Source: Celoporthe dispersa (Eukaryota > Ascomycota > Sordariomycetes > Diaporthales > Cryphonectriaceae). From it: a stretch of 64,000 nt of DNA. A program made the position numbers and the translations under genes. Location: contig WAID01000009.1 in NCBI GenBank assembly GCA_016584495.1, positions 682,001-746,000 of the forward strand. The letters run 5' to 3'. Numbering within the stretch: position 1 is the stretch's first letter; every line of letters starts with the position of its first letter. Below the pieces are notes generated by a model. It saw only the letters and a list, made by a program, of their open reading frames with translations, made no database searches and had not been told where the DNA came from. Shown here in pieces: positions 34,940 to 45,852 of this stretch.

Positions 34940-36802
34940 GCAACAGCAGCAGCAGCAGGCTCAACAACAGGCTCAGCAACAGGCTCAGCAGCAAGCCCAG
35001 CAGCAGGCCCAGCAGCAGCAAGGGCCGCCGCAGCAGCCCCAACCACCACAGGCCCAACCGGGCCAGCCTCAGGCCCCAGGGCAGCAGCAGATCGGTCAAG
35101 GTCCCCAGCCAAACGGACCCCAGTCCACACAAGGTCAGCCACAGGGACCGACAATTGCCCAGCAGAATCAACCTCAGCCACCAACAACACAAGCACAGGC
35201 CCAGCCGAACCAGCCCCAACCTGCCCAAGTGATGGCTGCCCAGCAGCAGCAGCTTGCTCTGCAGCAGCAAGCCCAGGCCCAGGCCCAGGCACAGGCCCAG
35301 GCACAGGCCCAGGCCCAGGCCCAGGCTCAGGCTCAAGCCCAGGCCCAGAAACGCGATGGCTTGAAAGGGCACGGCTTGCTCAGACTCATGTCGTTCATTG
35401 AGCACCTGAGCGGATACTCATCGGTAAGTTCAATCCTTCTTCTCCTCGTCCCATCATCCACCACCTCCCCACCCCCCTTTCTCTCTCCTCTCCCGGGTGG
35501 TCAGGGGACCCTAGACCCTTCAGTGTCAAGTGATGCCTGCTAGCACATACTAACGTCGGCATTACAGGATCCTAAAGAAAAGGATGTTCCTCACTGGGCC
35601 GAGTTTGTCAACCGATTCTTCTCTCCGAAGGGTATTTACCGGACAAACGTTCATAACAAGAACGATGCCGAGGGCGGTGGTGATAAACAAGTGGAGATGG
35701 TCGCTTCTGCTGTCTCCCACTTCTTTAACGCAAGTGGTGCCAAGAAGATCGAGCTACAGCTCGGTCAGGGAACTACCGAGAAGTCGGTGCAGGGCCCGCT
35801 TGGAGAGGTGATTCACTTCATCGAGAACGCCAACGCCAGCCTCACGCTCTGGTTTGGAAACATCTCACGTAGGTTTACCAAGTTGCTGCATACCCGGGGC
35901 TGTTTCTGATCATCACAGGTTGTACACTTCGGGGCGCTGCGCGTCCAGTTCGATTCCGAGCTGAAGGTGGAGCTGTTCGAATTCATATCGAAGGATCATG
36001 AGGAATATGTCTCGAGGACCGTCGTCGTAGAGGGTGCAAAGCCCAACCACAACTGGATCAAGGAATGGCGCCGGGCGAACTCGCAGGAGAACAAGTCGCC
36101 GGAGATGAGCAAGAAGGGCAAAGCCCGACCGATGAAGTCACCGCCCACCGCACCTCCAGACCTCGACATCCCTCATTCGGCTGTCAAGCATGGCCTTGGG
36201 ATCACGGAGCAGCAGTTCCAGTTCCTTGAGGTATGTCAAGGGTTGGTCGGATTGCCCAAAAGAGCACGTATGCTAACTAGCCATGGCAGATTGTTGAGGT
36301 CATGGGCGCGATGAACCCCCTCTTCCAAGCCGCCCATCAGCATCCTGAGCTCGGTGCCTACCGGGTCTTGGAGGACTATGTCGGCAGCCAGATCGGCCAG
36401 GCTGGCGCGCCTGCGATGAACGGACAAGCCGTACCGAATGGACCCCGGACCCCGAGCTTCGGTCAGTTTGGGATGGGTGCAAGCCCCCATGCGGCACACC
36501 TCCAGCTGCCAGGGTCGCCGCACGTCGGCAGTCCGGCGGCCGGATCCATGCAAGCACCCGGCATGCAGGTGCAACACAGCCAGCAGGGAACCAGCTCAAG
36601 CGGTCCCAGTGTAACAACATCACCGGCCGGCCAGAAGCGACGGAGACCCTCCGCCGTGAAGACCGAAGACGACGCGGCCGGCAACGCACCCACTCCCTCT
36701 GCTGCTGGAGGTGTGGTCCAAGTCAACGGCGTGACAGGCAAGACAAAGCCACAGACGCCCAGGATGCCGAAGAAAGCGAGGGTAGGCGGCGGCGGGGTCT
36801 AA
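33849..36802 (+). CDS. LIM-domain-binding (LDB/SEUSS, PtaB-type) transcriptional regulator
   Basis: Exons are 33849-34149, 34284-34480, 34531-34551 (a 21-nt micro-exon), 34641-35423, 35568-35868, 35919-36230 and 36290-36802. The N-terminal half is Met/Pro/Gln-rich with a long polyglutamine tract and an Ala-Gln dipeptide array. The LIM-bind domain begins near LKGHGLLRLMSFIEHLSGYSS and includes HWAEFVNRFFSPKG, LWFGNIS, VVHFGALRVQF and VKHGLGITEQQ. Fungal members (Aspergillus PtaB, yeast Mfg1) partner with Flo8/SomA-type proteins in the nucleus to control adhesion and development. One junction is unresolved: the 35868/35919 join is out by one base, although donor, spacing and acceptor look right, so there may be an indel. 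The C-terminus carries basic KRRRPS and KKAR stretches that may serve for nuclear import. Confidence 0.85.
34825..35350 (+). repeat. Polyglutamine tract and Ala-Gln hexamer repeat within the LIM-binding regulator
   Basis: A mixed CAG/CAA tract codes for an almost pure Gln run (about 34860-34960), then AQQ units, and a second block (about 35270-35350) built from CAGGCC/CAGGCA hexamers codes for about 14 Ala-Gln dipeptides. Both are in frame and translated. The hexamer block is nearly homogeneous at DNA level, so it is likely length-variable between strains. Confidence 0.9.
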
Positions 36803-38512
36803 TTTTCCGCGTCCCGCATTCCTCCTTTTCCGATGCATGCCGTCATTCCCAAAGCATTCTAATCCCTTCTAGCGGGTGTTGGGCGATCTAAAATACTCAT
36901 CAGCATATCGGCGTCTCGGGCTTTTGCGCGGGCGATCTGCAACACGTCGGCTTCTTTCCAGGTGTGACCGCGTTGACAGCAGACGGCGCCGCCCTCGAGC
37001 TCTCAACGAACATACCCGTAAACCCACTCCGCGCTCGTCTTTCAAATATGTCTCGACCGGGCCCGGGGAGCAAGCGATTCCACCAGCAGGAATGCTGATG
37101 CGGAAATATCTCTCCCTGTGCCCCTGTATTGACTATGTCCGATTCCACGACCGCGATGGGCTTGACGCTTTGCCCGTGCTCAGAGCAGTTCAGATTGTCT
37201 ACGCAAAAGCTGTTTGATGGAGATATCGGCCTCCCCAGCAGGATCGACGCTCATAAAGATACACCACATGCCGAGACGAGACGAACGACCAAAAGACGCG
37301 ACTTGTTCATAACCCGTGGAAATTTCGAATATCGCCGCTTGTACGATATTCTTCTTGGTATTGTTGTTTCTACTCATCATCTTTCCATGGGCTCTCTGGA
37401 GTTTGGTGTTTACGTGCTTCTACTCGTGCATAATCACACGTGTGGAAAATAATTCATTCAGGAGGATTCAATTGTTTTTTTGTTTTTGTTTTTTCTTGTT
37501 TTTTGTGCTTTTTTTTCTGGTTTGTGTTTTTGCAGCTGCGACAAGACGATGATGAGATGAAGGCAAGGCGCGCCTGAGATGAAGGACCGGAGGGGACTGG
37601 AACCAGGTCCACTACAAAAAAATTTCGCGAGTAAAATAACCGCTGTGCCGTTGGTGTTTGGGTAGGGGAAGTTTTCATTGTTTGCTTCTTCCCCTTTTTT
37701 TTTTTCTCTCCTTTTTTTTCTCTTTCTTTTTGGACAAGCGGCGTTGTATATGTTTGGTATTGCTCAGTTCTGCTCCGGTGAATGCGTGTAGTGCCGTGGT
37801 TGGAATTTACGATTGTGGCTGAACGCATGGTGCTGTGATGGAGCAATGGGATTCTTGCTGTTTGGACTTGGGATGGACGGTATTGTTCTATTCAGTCTTT
37901 TCGATTATTATTCTGGATTCGGTTGGGATGTTCTTATTTCGAGGCGAACCTGCAGGAATATCAATCATACCCTTCACCACCAAGTCCCAGTCCCTTCGTG
38001 GAGGATCCTCTCGTAGGCGTGATACTCAACAGCAGCAACTGGATGCTCATGATCGACTCTTGCACTGATATCTACTAGCAACCATGCCAGATCGCAAGAG
38101 AAATGTAGCTCGCCCAGCTCGAGACCTGTGTGCCTCCTGCCCAAACCACACCTCCCTACATACCAAGTAGATAGGATCTCGTCTCGTGAGCTCCATGCCC
38201 CCCCCCCCCCTTCGTCATTCTCGCGACCCAGAGACGTGTCGGAAGGCGCTGCTGCCCAGCCTCTCCCTCTCCCCCCTCTCTCTACCACAGAGACCTCGGC
38301 GGTGGCATAACGTGGCGGATAGGCTCAGCCCAAGTCTGCCGTATCGGTACCCCCGCCCCCCCCCGCCAACTATACAAGCAAGCTTGTAGTTTCTTTGGCG
38401 TTGGCTGTGAGGATGAGTGGGTGGTCAAGCGGGCGAGGAAGCGCATGACTTGGGAGGAGATGTTGGGCATGGCATGTCACTGGTATTTGATGGCCGCTGG
38501 CCATGAGATGCA

Positions 38513-38551
<39 letters not shown>

Positions 38552-39210
38552 TTTCTCCCCCTCTCCCTCCTCGTTTGAGCCGGAGATCGCGATATTGATA
38601 GTTTCTGCGGAGGGAAAGCGGGGGGATCTGGTCTGCTCATTGCTAATCTATTGGTGGACAGTAACTTGGCACGGATATGGAACACCATATCAGTTGTCTG
38701 CTCTCTAGTAGGTCTGCCCTGGAAGTTATGTGCTTGCTCATTCGTGCCACTTCGTGCAGGGTGAAGGCGTCTTTCCCAACAAAAAAAAAAAAAATATGTG
38801 ACCATTCACACGCATATGGCCGCATTCAGAAGGGGAAAGAAGCCAAACAGGTGTCTTGATCAATGAATCGAATTCGCAGAACTTCAGATTGAAGCCCGGG
38901 ACGGCATAAGAGTAAGGAGGGGGACAGGGAGTAATCAGGCAGGACGGGTTATCGAACACGCCGGTACCCATCCTGTTCCGTGCCCATCCAACCCTCCTCC
39001 TGCTGCAGCCTCATGCGTTGGTGCCCAGCGCGCATTATCGAAAGCAGAAAACTACACTAACCAGCTTGCACCCATCCGATCCGCCTCACTACCTGATCGA
39101 GCCCAACCTGAGAACGCCGGAGAAGATTGCCCTGAAAGTCATCGTAACGAGGAGAATCATCGCATCGCGACAGCAGAAGAACGAACACCCGCTATCTGTT
39201 CTGGCAGCAG
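36803..39210. other. Convergent intergenic region
   Basis: A 2.4-kb spacer between two converging genes. No supportable gene. It contains T-rich stretches (37470-37540 and 37690-37730) suited to 3' ends, a run of ten C near 38200 and a CT microsatellite at 38513-38540. Confidence 0.5.
38513..38540. repeat. CT microsatellite
   Basis: Fourteen CT units, extended imperfectly to about 38560 by further CT-rich sequence; intergenic. Confidence 0.9.
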
Positions 39211-39876
39211 CTAGACTGACTCAAAGTCTCCAAAGGTGTTCTCGCCCGAGTAGGTGATGTAAAGGAACCTGTTGATTACCAACGTCTGTCAGCCTGAGGA
39301 GTTCTTCTCTCTCTGAGCCGAGGTGTGCCACAGCGCGCCGAGAGTGTAGATAGAAATTAAGGGAGGGAGGAAGATAATGCTTACCCATCCTCGTCCTTGT
39401 GCTCCTCGTAGACGGAGGACATGAGAGCTGCGGTGGGTGGCAGCAGCTCGTTGACGAAGATGAAGATAGCCTTGTCGGGAGACAGCTTGATGCGCTTGCG
39501 GATGACGTAGACGAACTGGCCGACGGTGAGGTCGGCAGGGACAAGGTACTTCTTCTTATCGATGGCAGCGATATCGCTCTTCTCGACCTTCTCACAGATC
39601 ACCTATTTGATGCGCACGCTGGTCAGTTACAACCCAGATGCTGTTGTTGGTATTGTGGTGGTGGTTGTTGTTCAGAAGATAGGTGTACCAGGGCGGGGTA
39701 GGCAACAGGTGCCAGCGCGTCGCAGGAGGTAAGCAGCAGCAGCTCTGTTGCCCTCTCGGATGGATGGGTGGACTCACGGGAATGCGGTCGAGATACTTCT
39801 GGCGAATGCGCTCAGCCTCAGCCTTGCGCTTCTCGAAGGGGTGCTCATCCTTGAACTTGGATCGCATGGAAGGCAT
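39211..39876 (-). CDS. atg8: Autophagy ubiquitin-like protein Atg8
   Basis: Exons are 39876-39778, 39602-39385 and 39268-39211, all GT-AG and in phase, giving 124 aa. The protein shows the diagnostic MRSKFKDEHPFEKRKAEAER start, IPVICEKVEKSDI, VPADLTVGQFVYVIRKRIK and YITYSGENTFG. The conserved Gly (residue 116 counted from MRSKF) precedes a five-residue tail, DFESV, which Atg4 removes so that the Gly can be joined to phosphatidylethanolamine on the autophagosome membrane. Two in-frame start codons exist: the first adds Met-Pro-Ser before the classical MRSKF start at 39867. Divergent from hem13. Identification is certain. Confidence 0.97.
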
Positions 39877-41487
39877 CTTGAGTGCGGGTTGTCGGTGAAG
39901 GTAGGGCAGGGAATAAGATGCGGTGTGGGTGACTGTTGCCTTTGTGTGTCTGCCTGTTCCCAGTGTCGTCGTCAGTAGACCTGCGCAGAAGGTTGGGTTG
40001 TCTGGAGAAGCTGATTGGGAGCGGTGCACAGTACCTTGACAGGACTCTAGGGTGATGCAGCTGTGAGGTGTAAGGTGGAAGGGAATGAACGATGGATTTG
40101 TTGTTTTGGGTTGTAGGTATCAAGGAGGGAGTTTGGATTGCGCCTCCAGAGTGCCGCCTGACATGAGATGGGCTTCACAAGGGAGACGGAATGGGGATTT
40201 GGGGTCCAGCCTGGACTCGAGCGGGGCTAGAGGGGATGACTAAATGGCGCCGGTGGGAAGGGGGAGCTTGTGAACTAACAGCATCTGCCTGACTGTCCAG
40301 GTGATTCCTGTTAGTCAATGAACAACCCCGTATCTCTTATCAGCTGACAGGGGGCACGGGGTAGGGGTAGTCCTAGGCCTGACCCTGCTCTAGCTGCTGG
40401 CAGGCTGAGTCCTCTCTTCCTCAAGGTTCCTTGTCTTCACACGTGAACCCGTCACTTGGGAAGAAAGAACAGGGCAGGTGAGGGGCAGTTCTGATTGTTC
40501 ATCTATCTGCCTTGCCTCATGGCGACATGGTCCTGGGCCCCTGCTGACCAACCTATCTTCAGTCATAGAACAGATTACAAACACACACAAAAAGGCCCAG
40601 CAGGCAGGGCAATGATGTATGCGTGCACCCTCGACCCTTCTATTGCTGTGGGACCCCTTTTTTCCATCCCGAGAGTACCCCCTGGGCTTCCGGGCATCTG
40701 CATACAAATGTGATGTAATGCTCTACACGCTTTCTCTTTCTCTCACGCAGAAAAACCCACCCTTGTGTAGACTAGAAGGGATTCCTACCTTATCTTTCAT
40801 TGGACACTTCCATAGTACAAATTGCAGCCTCCTGCTTCCAATGTCTGAAAAGGCAGACAAGAAATACGGGGGCGGAAAGGTGCCTGCTTGGTTGGCTGCC
40901 ACCTCTCAAGTCACCCCACCGCCGCCACAGCGGGAGCAGGCAAGTTGCAGTACTGCCTGTCTGCAAGGGACCACCCACCGGGTGTCCCCGGATAGCGTCA
41001 TTGCTGGCACCGCTGGGCTTCTGCAGCCTCGGCGGTAGTGGCAGGGGCAGTGGCAGTTGACAAGGTGCAAAGTTGGTGGCTAACAGAAACAAGCGCAGCC
41101 AGCCGCGTTTCCCTCGGCTGCGCATCTTGCGCTGCGAATACGGACCCGAATCATAGCAAACCTTCAGGACGACAAAGGACGGTGGACTGACCTGACCTGG
41201 CCTGAGCCTAAAAAGGGTGGGTAGTGTCAAGAGAGAGGAGGGCCACACCGTGAGCAGAGATCAGATCAGATCAGATCCGTAGGCTTTTAGACTGCAGCCG
41301 TCTTGCCAGCAACATTCGATTCTCGGCCCGGAGGTGCCCCTCAACCTTTCGTTTTCCCACCGCGCAAGCTTTGCACCAGCTCCGTTTGTGGTGTCATGTC
41401 ATGGTGACGGGGATCCTGTGAACTTTGTCTAGAACGGTCGCTTCCTTCTATAATACCTGACTGTCTGACCACCTCCCTCTTTCGACC
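39877..41487. promoter_or_regulatory. Divergent promoter region of atg8 and hem13
   Basis: A 1.6-kb spacer between two divergent starts; no gene supportable. It holds an (AGATC)4 tandem at 41258-41277 and a TATAATAC box at 41449-41456. The latter lies only about 35 bases before the hem13 ATG, so it may be leader rather than core promoter. Confidence 0.45.
41258..41277. repeat. AGATC pentamer tandem repeat
   Basis: Four perfect head-to-tail AGATC units, about 210 bases before the hem13 start. Confidence 0.85.
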
Positions 41488-42842
41488 ATGGCCCCGAGGA
41501 GTCGAGCTCTGCGCCGCGCCGCGGATGGTGTTTTCAGACCTTGGGCAAACTGCTCTTCACGACCGCTGCTGTCAACACTCTCCAGATCAACCACAAGAAG
41601 CATCTCATCAAAGCCTACTACGAGCCAATTGGCAGGCGAGACCCCCTCTGCGACATCTCGGTACCTCTACTGGACAGCAGCAGCAACAGGACTGCTCCTC
41701 ACCTCTTCCGTCCTCTACACCACAGTAAGGGCCCCTCCTCCAGCCCGTCTCAGAGCCGCCCGTGCTAGACCAGCTGACCAACCTCCCTCCCTGCCTACAA
41801 GCTTAACAACCAGAACCCCACGCGCCTCGACACTATGACCCTCCCCGAGCGCGATGCTCTCGCGAAGCGCGAGTCGGGCGTGACCGACCAGTCGCCCATG
41901 CGCCTCCGCATGGAGAGGTTCATCAAGGAGCAGCAGCAGGCTATTATTGCGGGCCTCGCCGCCGTCGATGGCGAGTACTCCACCTTCAGACAGGACGAGT
42001 GGACGCGAAACGAGGGCGGCGGCGGCATTACGTGCATCCTGCAGGACGGCAACGTGTTTGAGAAGGCCGGCGTCGGCGTGTCGGTCGTATACGGCACCCT
42101 CCCCAAGCCTGCGATCGAGAAGATGCGCATAAACCATAAGAACGTCGGCGGCGCCGGCGCCGAGGTCCCCGAGAAGCTGGAGTTCTTCGCCGCGGGCCTG
42201 AGCCTGGTCGTGCACCCGCGGAACCCCATGGCACCGACGGTGCACCTGAACTACAGGTACTTTGAGACGGCCAACCCGGACGGGAGCGACGGTGCCTGGT
42301 GGTTCGGCGGCGGCGCGGACCTCACGCCCAGCTACCTATTCGATGAGGACGCCATCCACTTCCACCGCACGCTCAAGGACGTCTGTGACAAGCACAACAA
42401 GGACTACTACCCAAGATTCAAGAAGTGGTGCGACGAGTACTTTTACAACAAGCACCGCGGGGAGTGCCGGGGTGTGGGCGGCATCTTCTTCGACGACCTT
42501 GACGACACCGTCGCCGACAAGGAGAACCTGTTCGCCTTCATCCAGGACGGGCTACAGAGCTTCCTGCCAGGCTACATACCCATCGTCTCGCGCAGGAAGG
42601 ACATGCCGTTCAACGAGAAGGAGAAGGAGTGGCAGCAGATCAGGCGGGGAAAATATGTCGAGTTCAACCTGGTGCACGACAGGGGCACGGCGTTCGGGCT
42701 GAACACGCCGGGTGCGAGGGTCGAGAGCATCCTCATGAGCCTTCCCTTGACCGCCAGCTGGAAGTACATGTATGAGCCCGAGCCTAAGAGTCGCGAGGCC
42801 AGGCTGACGGAGATATTGCGGGAGCCCAAAGAGTGGGTGTGA
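41488..42842 (+). CDS. hem13: Oxygen-dependent coproporphyrinogen III oxidase
   Basis: Exons are 41488-41724 and 41802-42842 (77-nt intron, GCTGACC branch), giving 425 aa. It converts coproporphyrinogen III to protoporphyrinogen IX in haem synthesis. Family hallmarks are visible: GGGITCILQDGNVFEKAGV, NPMAPTVHLNYRYFE, WWFGGGADLTP, GGIFFDDLDD, GKYVEFNLVHDRGT and ILMSLPLTASWKYM. The N-terminus is rich in Arg, Ser and Thr with no early acidic residues (a likely mitochondrial targeting sequence) and is followed by a hydrophobic segment, YLYWTAAATGLLLTSSVLY. This suggests delivery to the intermembrane space, unlike the cytosolic yeast enzyme. No frame disturbance. Confidence 0.96.
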
Positions 42843-43302
42843 CGCGGGCAACAAAAAGAGGAGAGAGAAAAAAATAAAAGGCACCTTTAGAGTGTAAACA
42901 TATTATAAAATGGGCAGTTACTAGCGCAAGCGAAAAGAGGGAGGAAAAAAGAAAAAACTAGAATTGGAAATACCTTTTTTTTTTTTTTGTTTTGGTGAAT
43001 GATGAACCGAGTCCATTTGACGTTCTGTCGTTCAGCCTTTAGGCGGCCCGCCTTTCTTTCACTCACAGGCCTACAACTCGCTCGACCTTTGGACACACTA
43101 CCTCCGTACACGCAAACGTCAACCCCGTCGCACTTACCACAATATGATCTCTCTTTGTCTCATCTCCACACCTTAAGGAGGGAGAAAAAAAGGGGATATT
43201 GAACATACAGCTATATATCAGCAGCGTCTAGGTTGTCCCAAATGGCCCTGCATCCAATACACATTGACACATTGGCGGAAGCAGAAGAGGAAGACGAAGC
43301 AG
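42843..43302. other. Intergenic region
   Basis: No gene seen. It holds the 3' end of hem13, with an AATAAA-like site near 42871 and T runs, and the leader of the SWIM protein gene. Confidence 0.5.
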
Positions 43303-44221
43303 ATGAATATGTCGTCAACGGCCTCCCTGCCCACGCCGCGGCAGCTGCTCACATCGATTCTCGGCGCCCTCGCTGAGATCCCACCATCGGCTTTAGATGA
43401 TGGTGGTCACGGTGATGCGATCAGACAGGAGCGGGACCAGGACCAGGACCAGGCGCCCTCAGGCCTCGTCGTTGACAACGGCGCAGGCACCGTGCCATCA
43501 CTATTACCGCCGCCGCCGCCTTCCTCCTCCAACCCGCTCAGACACCTCGGCCAGACCCACCGCCACCTCTTTGCCACACTGCACGTCCTGTTCCCGTCCT
43601 TACTCCTACCCGCCCTGGACCTCCTAGACAGGACCCTCGTCACGCGACTCCTCCATCTGCCTCCCTGACCGTCGTGCCGCTGGGCAGCAGGCGGCCTCCT
43701 CATCTCGAAGCCACCCTCCACCGCCAGCACCAGCACCAGCACCAGCGGCAAACGTCTATGTCGTCCGCTCGGCCCAGAAGAAACCCTTCCGCCGCGGGCT
43801 GCCGTCTGGAGGGGACGCAGTGTCCGGGCAGGGTGTATATCTCGTCCACACCGCGGCATGGAGCTGCACCTGTGCGGCGTTCGCCTTCTCCGTCTTCCTG
43901 CCTGCGACAGGTCATGGTTCTCGTCACCAGTCTCCCTCTGTGCGGCCTGATCCTCCTCCTCCTCCAACACCACCTCCTGCTGGCATGGCGGAAGGTGCAG
44001 CGGCGGAGGTACGCGAGGGGTCGGGAGATGGCAGGTTGGACGGCCGGGGGTTTGGTGGGTTAAGTTTCGACGGGGTCGAAGAAGATGGTGGTATGCCGCC
44101 CTGTTGTAAGCACCTACTGGCGTGCGTCTTGGCGGAGACATGTCATGGACTTCTTGGGCGGTATGTGAATGTGCGGACGGTGGGGAGAGAGGAGATGGCT
44201 GGAATCTTCGCGGATGTGTGA
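43303..44221 (+). CDS. SWIM zinc-finger protein, possibly Sws1/Shu2-like
   Basis: The start is Met-Asn-Met-Ser, with alternative ATGs at 43303 and 43309. The first part has HLGQTHRHLFATLHVLFPSLLLPALDLLDR. The second part, in another frame, has NVYVVRSAQKKPFRRGLP, then a SWIM finger: WSCTCAAFAFS, a Pro/Gly-rich spacer, and CCKHLLACVLAE (Cys-x-Cys...Cys-x-His). Fungal proteins of this layout resemble the Sws1/Shu2 recombination factors; I infer that role by resemblance only. The frames can be joined by a 49-nt intron (43639-43687, weak GTCACG donor but a CTGAC branch and CAG acceptor), or by assuming one extra base near 43665. Length is about 288-305 aa. Confidence 0.65.
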
Positions 44222-44590
44222 TATGGACAGGGCACACTGCCGTGGCCCTGGCTCCGTTTGAAGTGACTCGCAATAGAGGCTACAAGACTAAGCACAGGTT
44301 CAGGATGATAGAAGGCACACCAGATGTTGTTACAGCACCTGAGGGACCCCTTGTTTTGCTTCTGCTCGTGTCATTGACAAGGCCTGGCAACCCCTCCCCC
44401 AGCTACGTCTGTCATGATACCATCCCAGGGAACGCCATGAATACTACCAAGCCGGGCCACTTGGTCTTTTCTATGCCGTCTTGAAAAACTCATACAATGC
44501 GTCATTATATCCCACACGAGCCTCACGGCCCGCCAACCACACACTTTGTTTCCTAGCAGGCGTCGTCATCGTCATTGTCGCCGCCGCCGC
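44222..44590. other. Convergent intergenic region
   Basis: A 369-base spacer between the 3' ends of the SWIM protein gene and rpn8. Nothing else seen. Confidence 0.6.
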
Positions 44591-45852
44591 CTACTTCTTT
44601 TTCTCCTTGGAAGAGCTCTCATCCTTTTTCCCGGGACCCGTCTTGCTGACCTCTCCGTTGACCCCATTCGTAGCCTTGTCGCCGTTCACCGCCTTGTCCC
44701 CTTCCGTAGCCGCAGCCTCCTCGTCCTCCTTCTTGGCAGCCTCTATCTCCTCGGCCTGCTGCCTGTTCTGGATCTTGTTCTCGATGAGATCGTGGAACGC
44801 CGTGATCGCCCTGATCAGGCTGGACAGGTAGATGGCCATGAGCTGGTCGTTCGTCTTGATGCTCAGCGCGTAGCTCAGCTCACTCTCGCCCTTGCCCTTG
44901 GTGGGCGTCGAGAGGTTCGGCAGCAGGTTGAAGACGTCCTGCAGGTTGCCCAGGATGATGTGGTTCACGGGAAGTTTCTTGTCGAGGACCTTCTGCAGGT
45001 AGGCCTGGATGTTCTGCAGCCGGATGTGCAGGCCCTGGAGGGACTGCAGCTGGTTCGTCACCCGTGTCGACAGGGAACCGGCCGCGACGTCCCGGATGTC
45101 GCGCAGCAGGTGCTCCACGCCTATCTCCTCTGCCTCCTCGGCCTCTATGATCGATGCGGTGTTGACAAAGGTCTTGGATGCCGTTGTCCCGTCCTGTTTT
45201 AGTTGTGTGAGTGTGTGTTCGTGTCAGCATCCTGTGGTAGTCAAATCAAACAAGGTCGGGTGCTGCATTTTCTCGTCACATGTCAGGCTCAACGTACATC
45301 CTTGATCTCATCCACCGCAAAGTATGCATCAGTCGGCACACCAGCCTCCTTGGGTTGTACATCGATGATGACCAGTAGGGGGTTGGGCGTGTAGCGCTTG
45401 AACAGCTCGTTGATCTTGAGGTCGGAGGCGCGCAGCTTGGGCCCCGAGTGGTACCAGCCTATTAACTTCTCGCGTGCGTTGACCTTCTTGAACATCTCGT
45501 TCATGGACTCGACGTAATTGTGATCTAGGAACCAGACGGAGGGGTCCTTGTCGTCCTCCTCGAAGGGTACTGTGGCAAGGGCCCAGATCAGCATGTGCAG
45601 AGGGGCGGGCGGCAGGTCACCCAGGATCTATGTATAATGGTCGTGGCTTTTCAGCATACCTGCGAAGCTGTTCGATACCCGCACGACCTTGCCATCGTTC
45701 TGACCCAGTAATACACCGACCACCCGCTTGTTCCTCGAGGATGTGGATGCTGCGCGGTTATAGTGGTCGACCACAGACAGTAGCACGAGGGGCGCTACGG
45801 TGACCTTCCGGTCGTCGACTATGGAGACGGTCTCTGATGTTGTGGTAGGCAT
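44591..45852 (-). CDS. rpn8: 26S proteasome regulatory subunit Rpn8
   Basis: Exons are 45852-45660, 45569-45298 and 45193-44591, in phase and GT-AG, giving 355 aa. An MPN domain opens the protein (VAPLVLLSVVDHYNR, KRVVGVLLGQ, VNAREKLIGWYHSGPKL). The catalytic HxH of JAMM proteases is broken (His-Ser-Gly), as expected for Rpn8, the inactive partner of Rpn11 in the proteasome lid. A helical C-terminal region (LPVNHIILGNLQDVFNLLPN) matches the family and is followed by a disordered, charged tail ending in KKK. Divergent from the adenylate kinase gene. Confidence 0.96.

Noticed and set aside
34632..35405. Minus-strand open frames of Leu- and Ala/Val-rich sequence opposite the polyglutamine region
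   Set aside because: Antisense shadow of the CAG and CAGGCC repeats.
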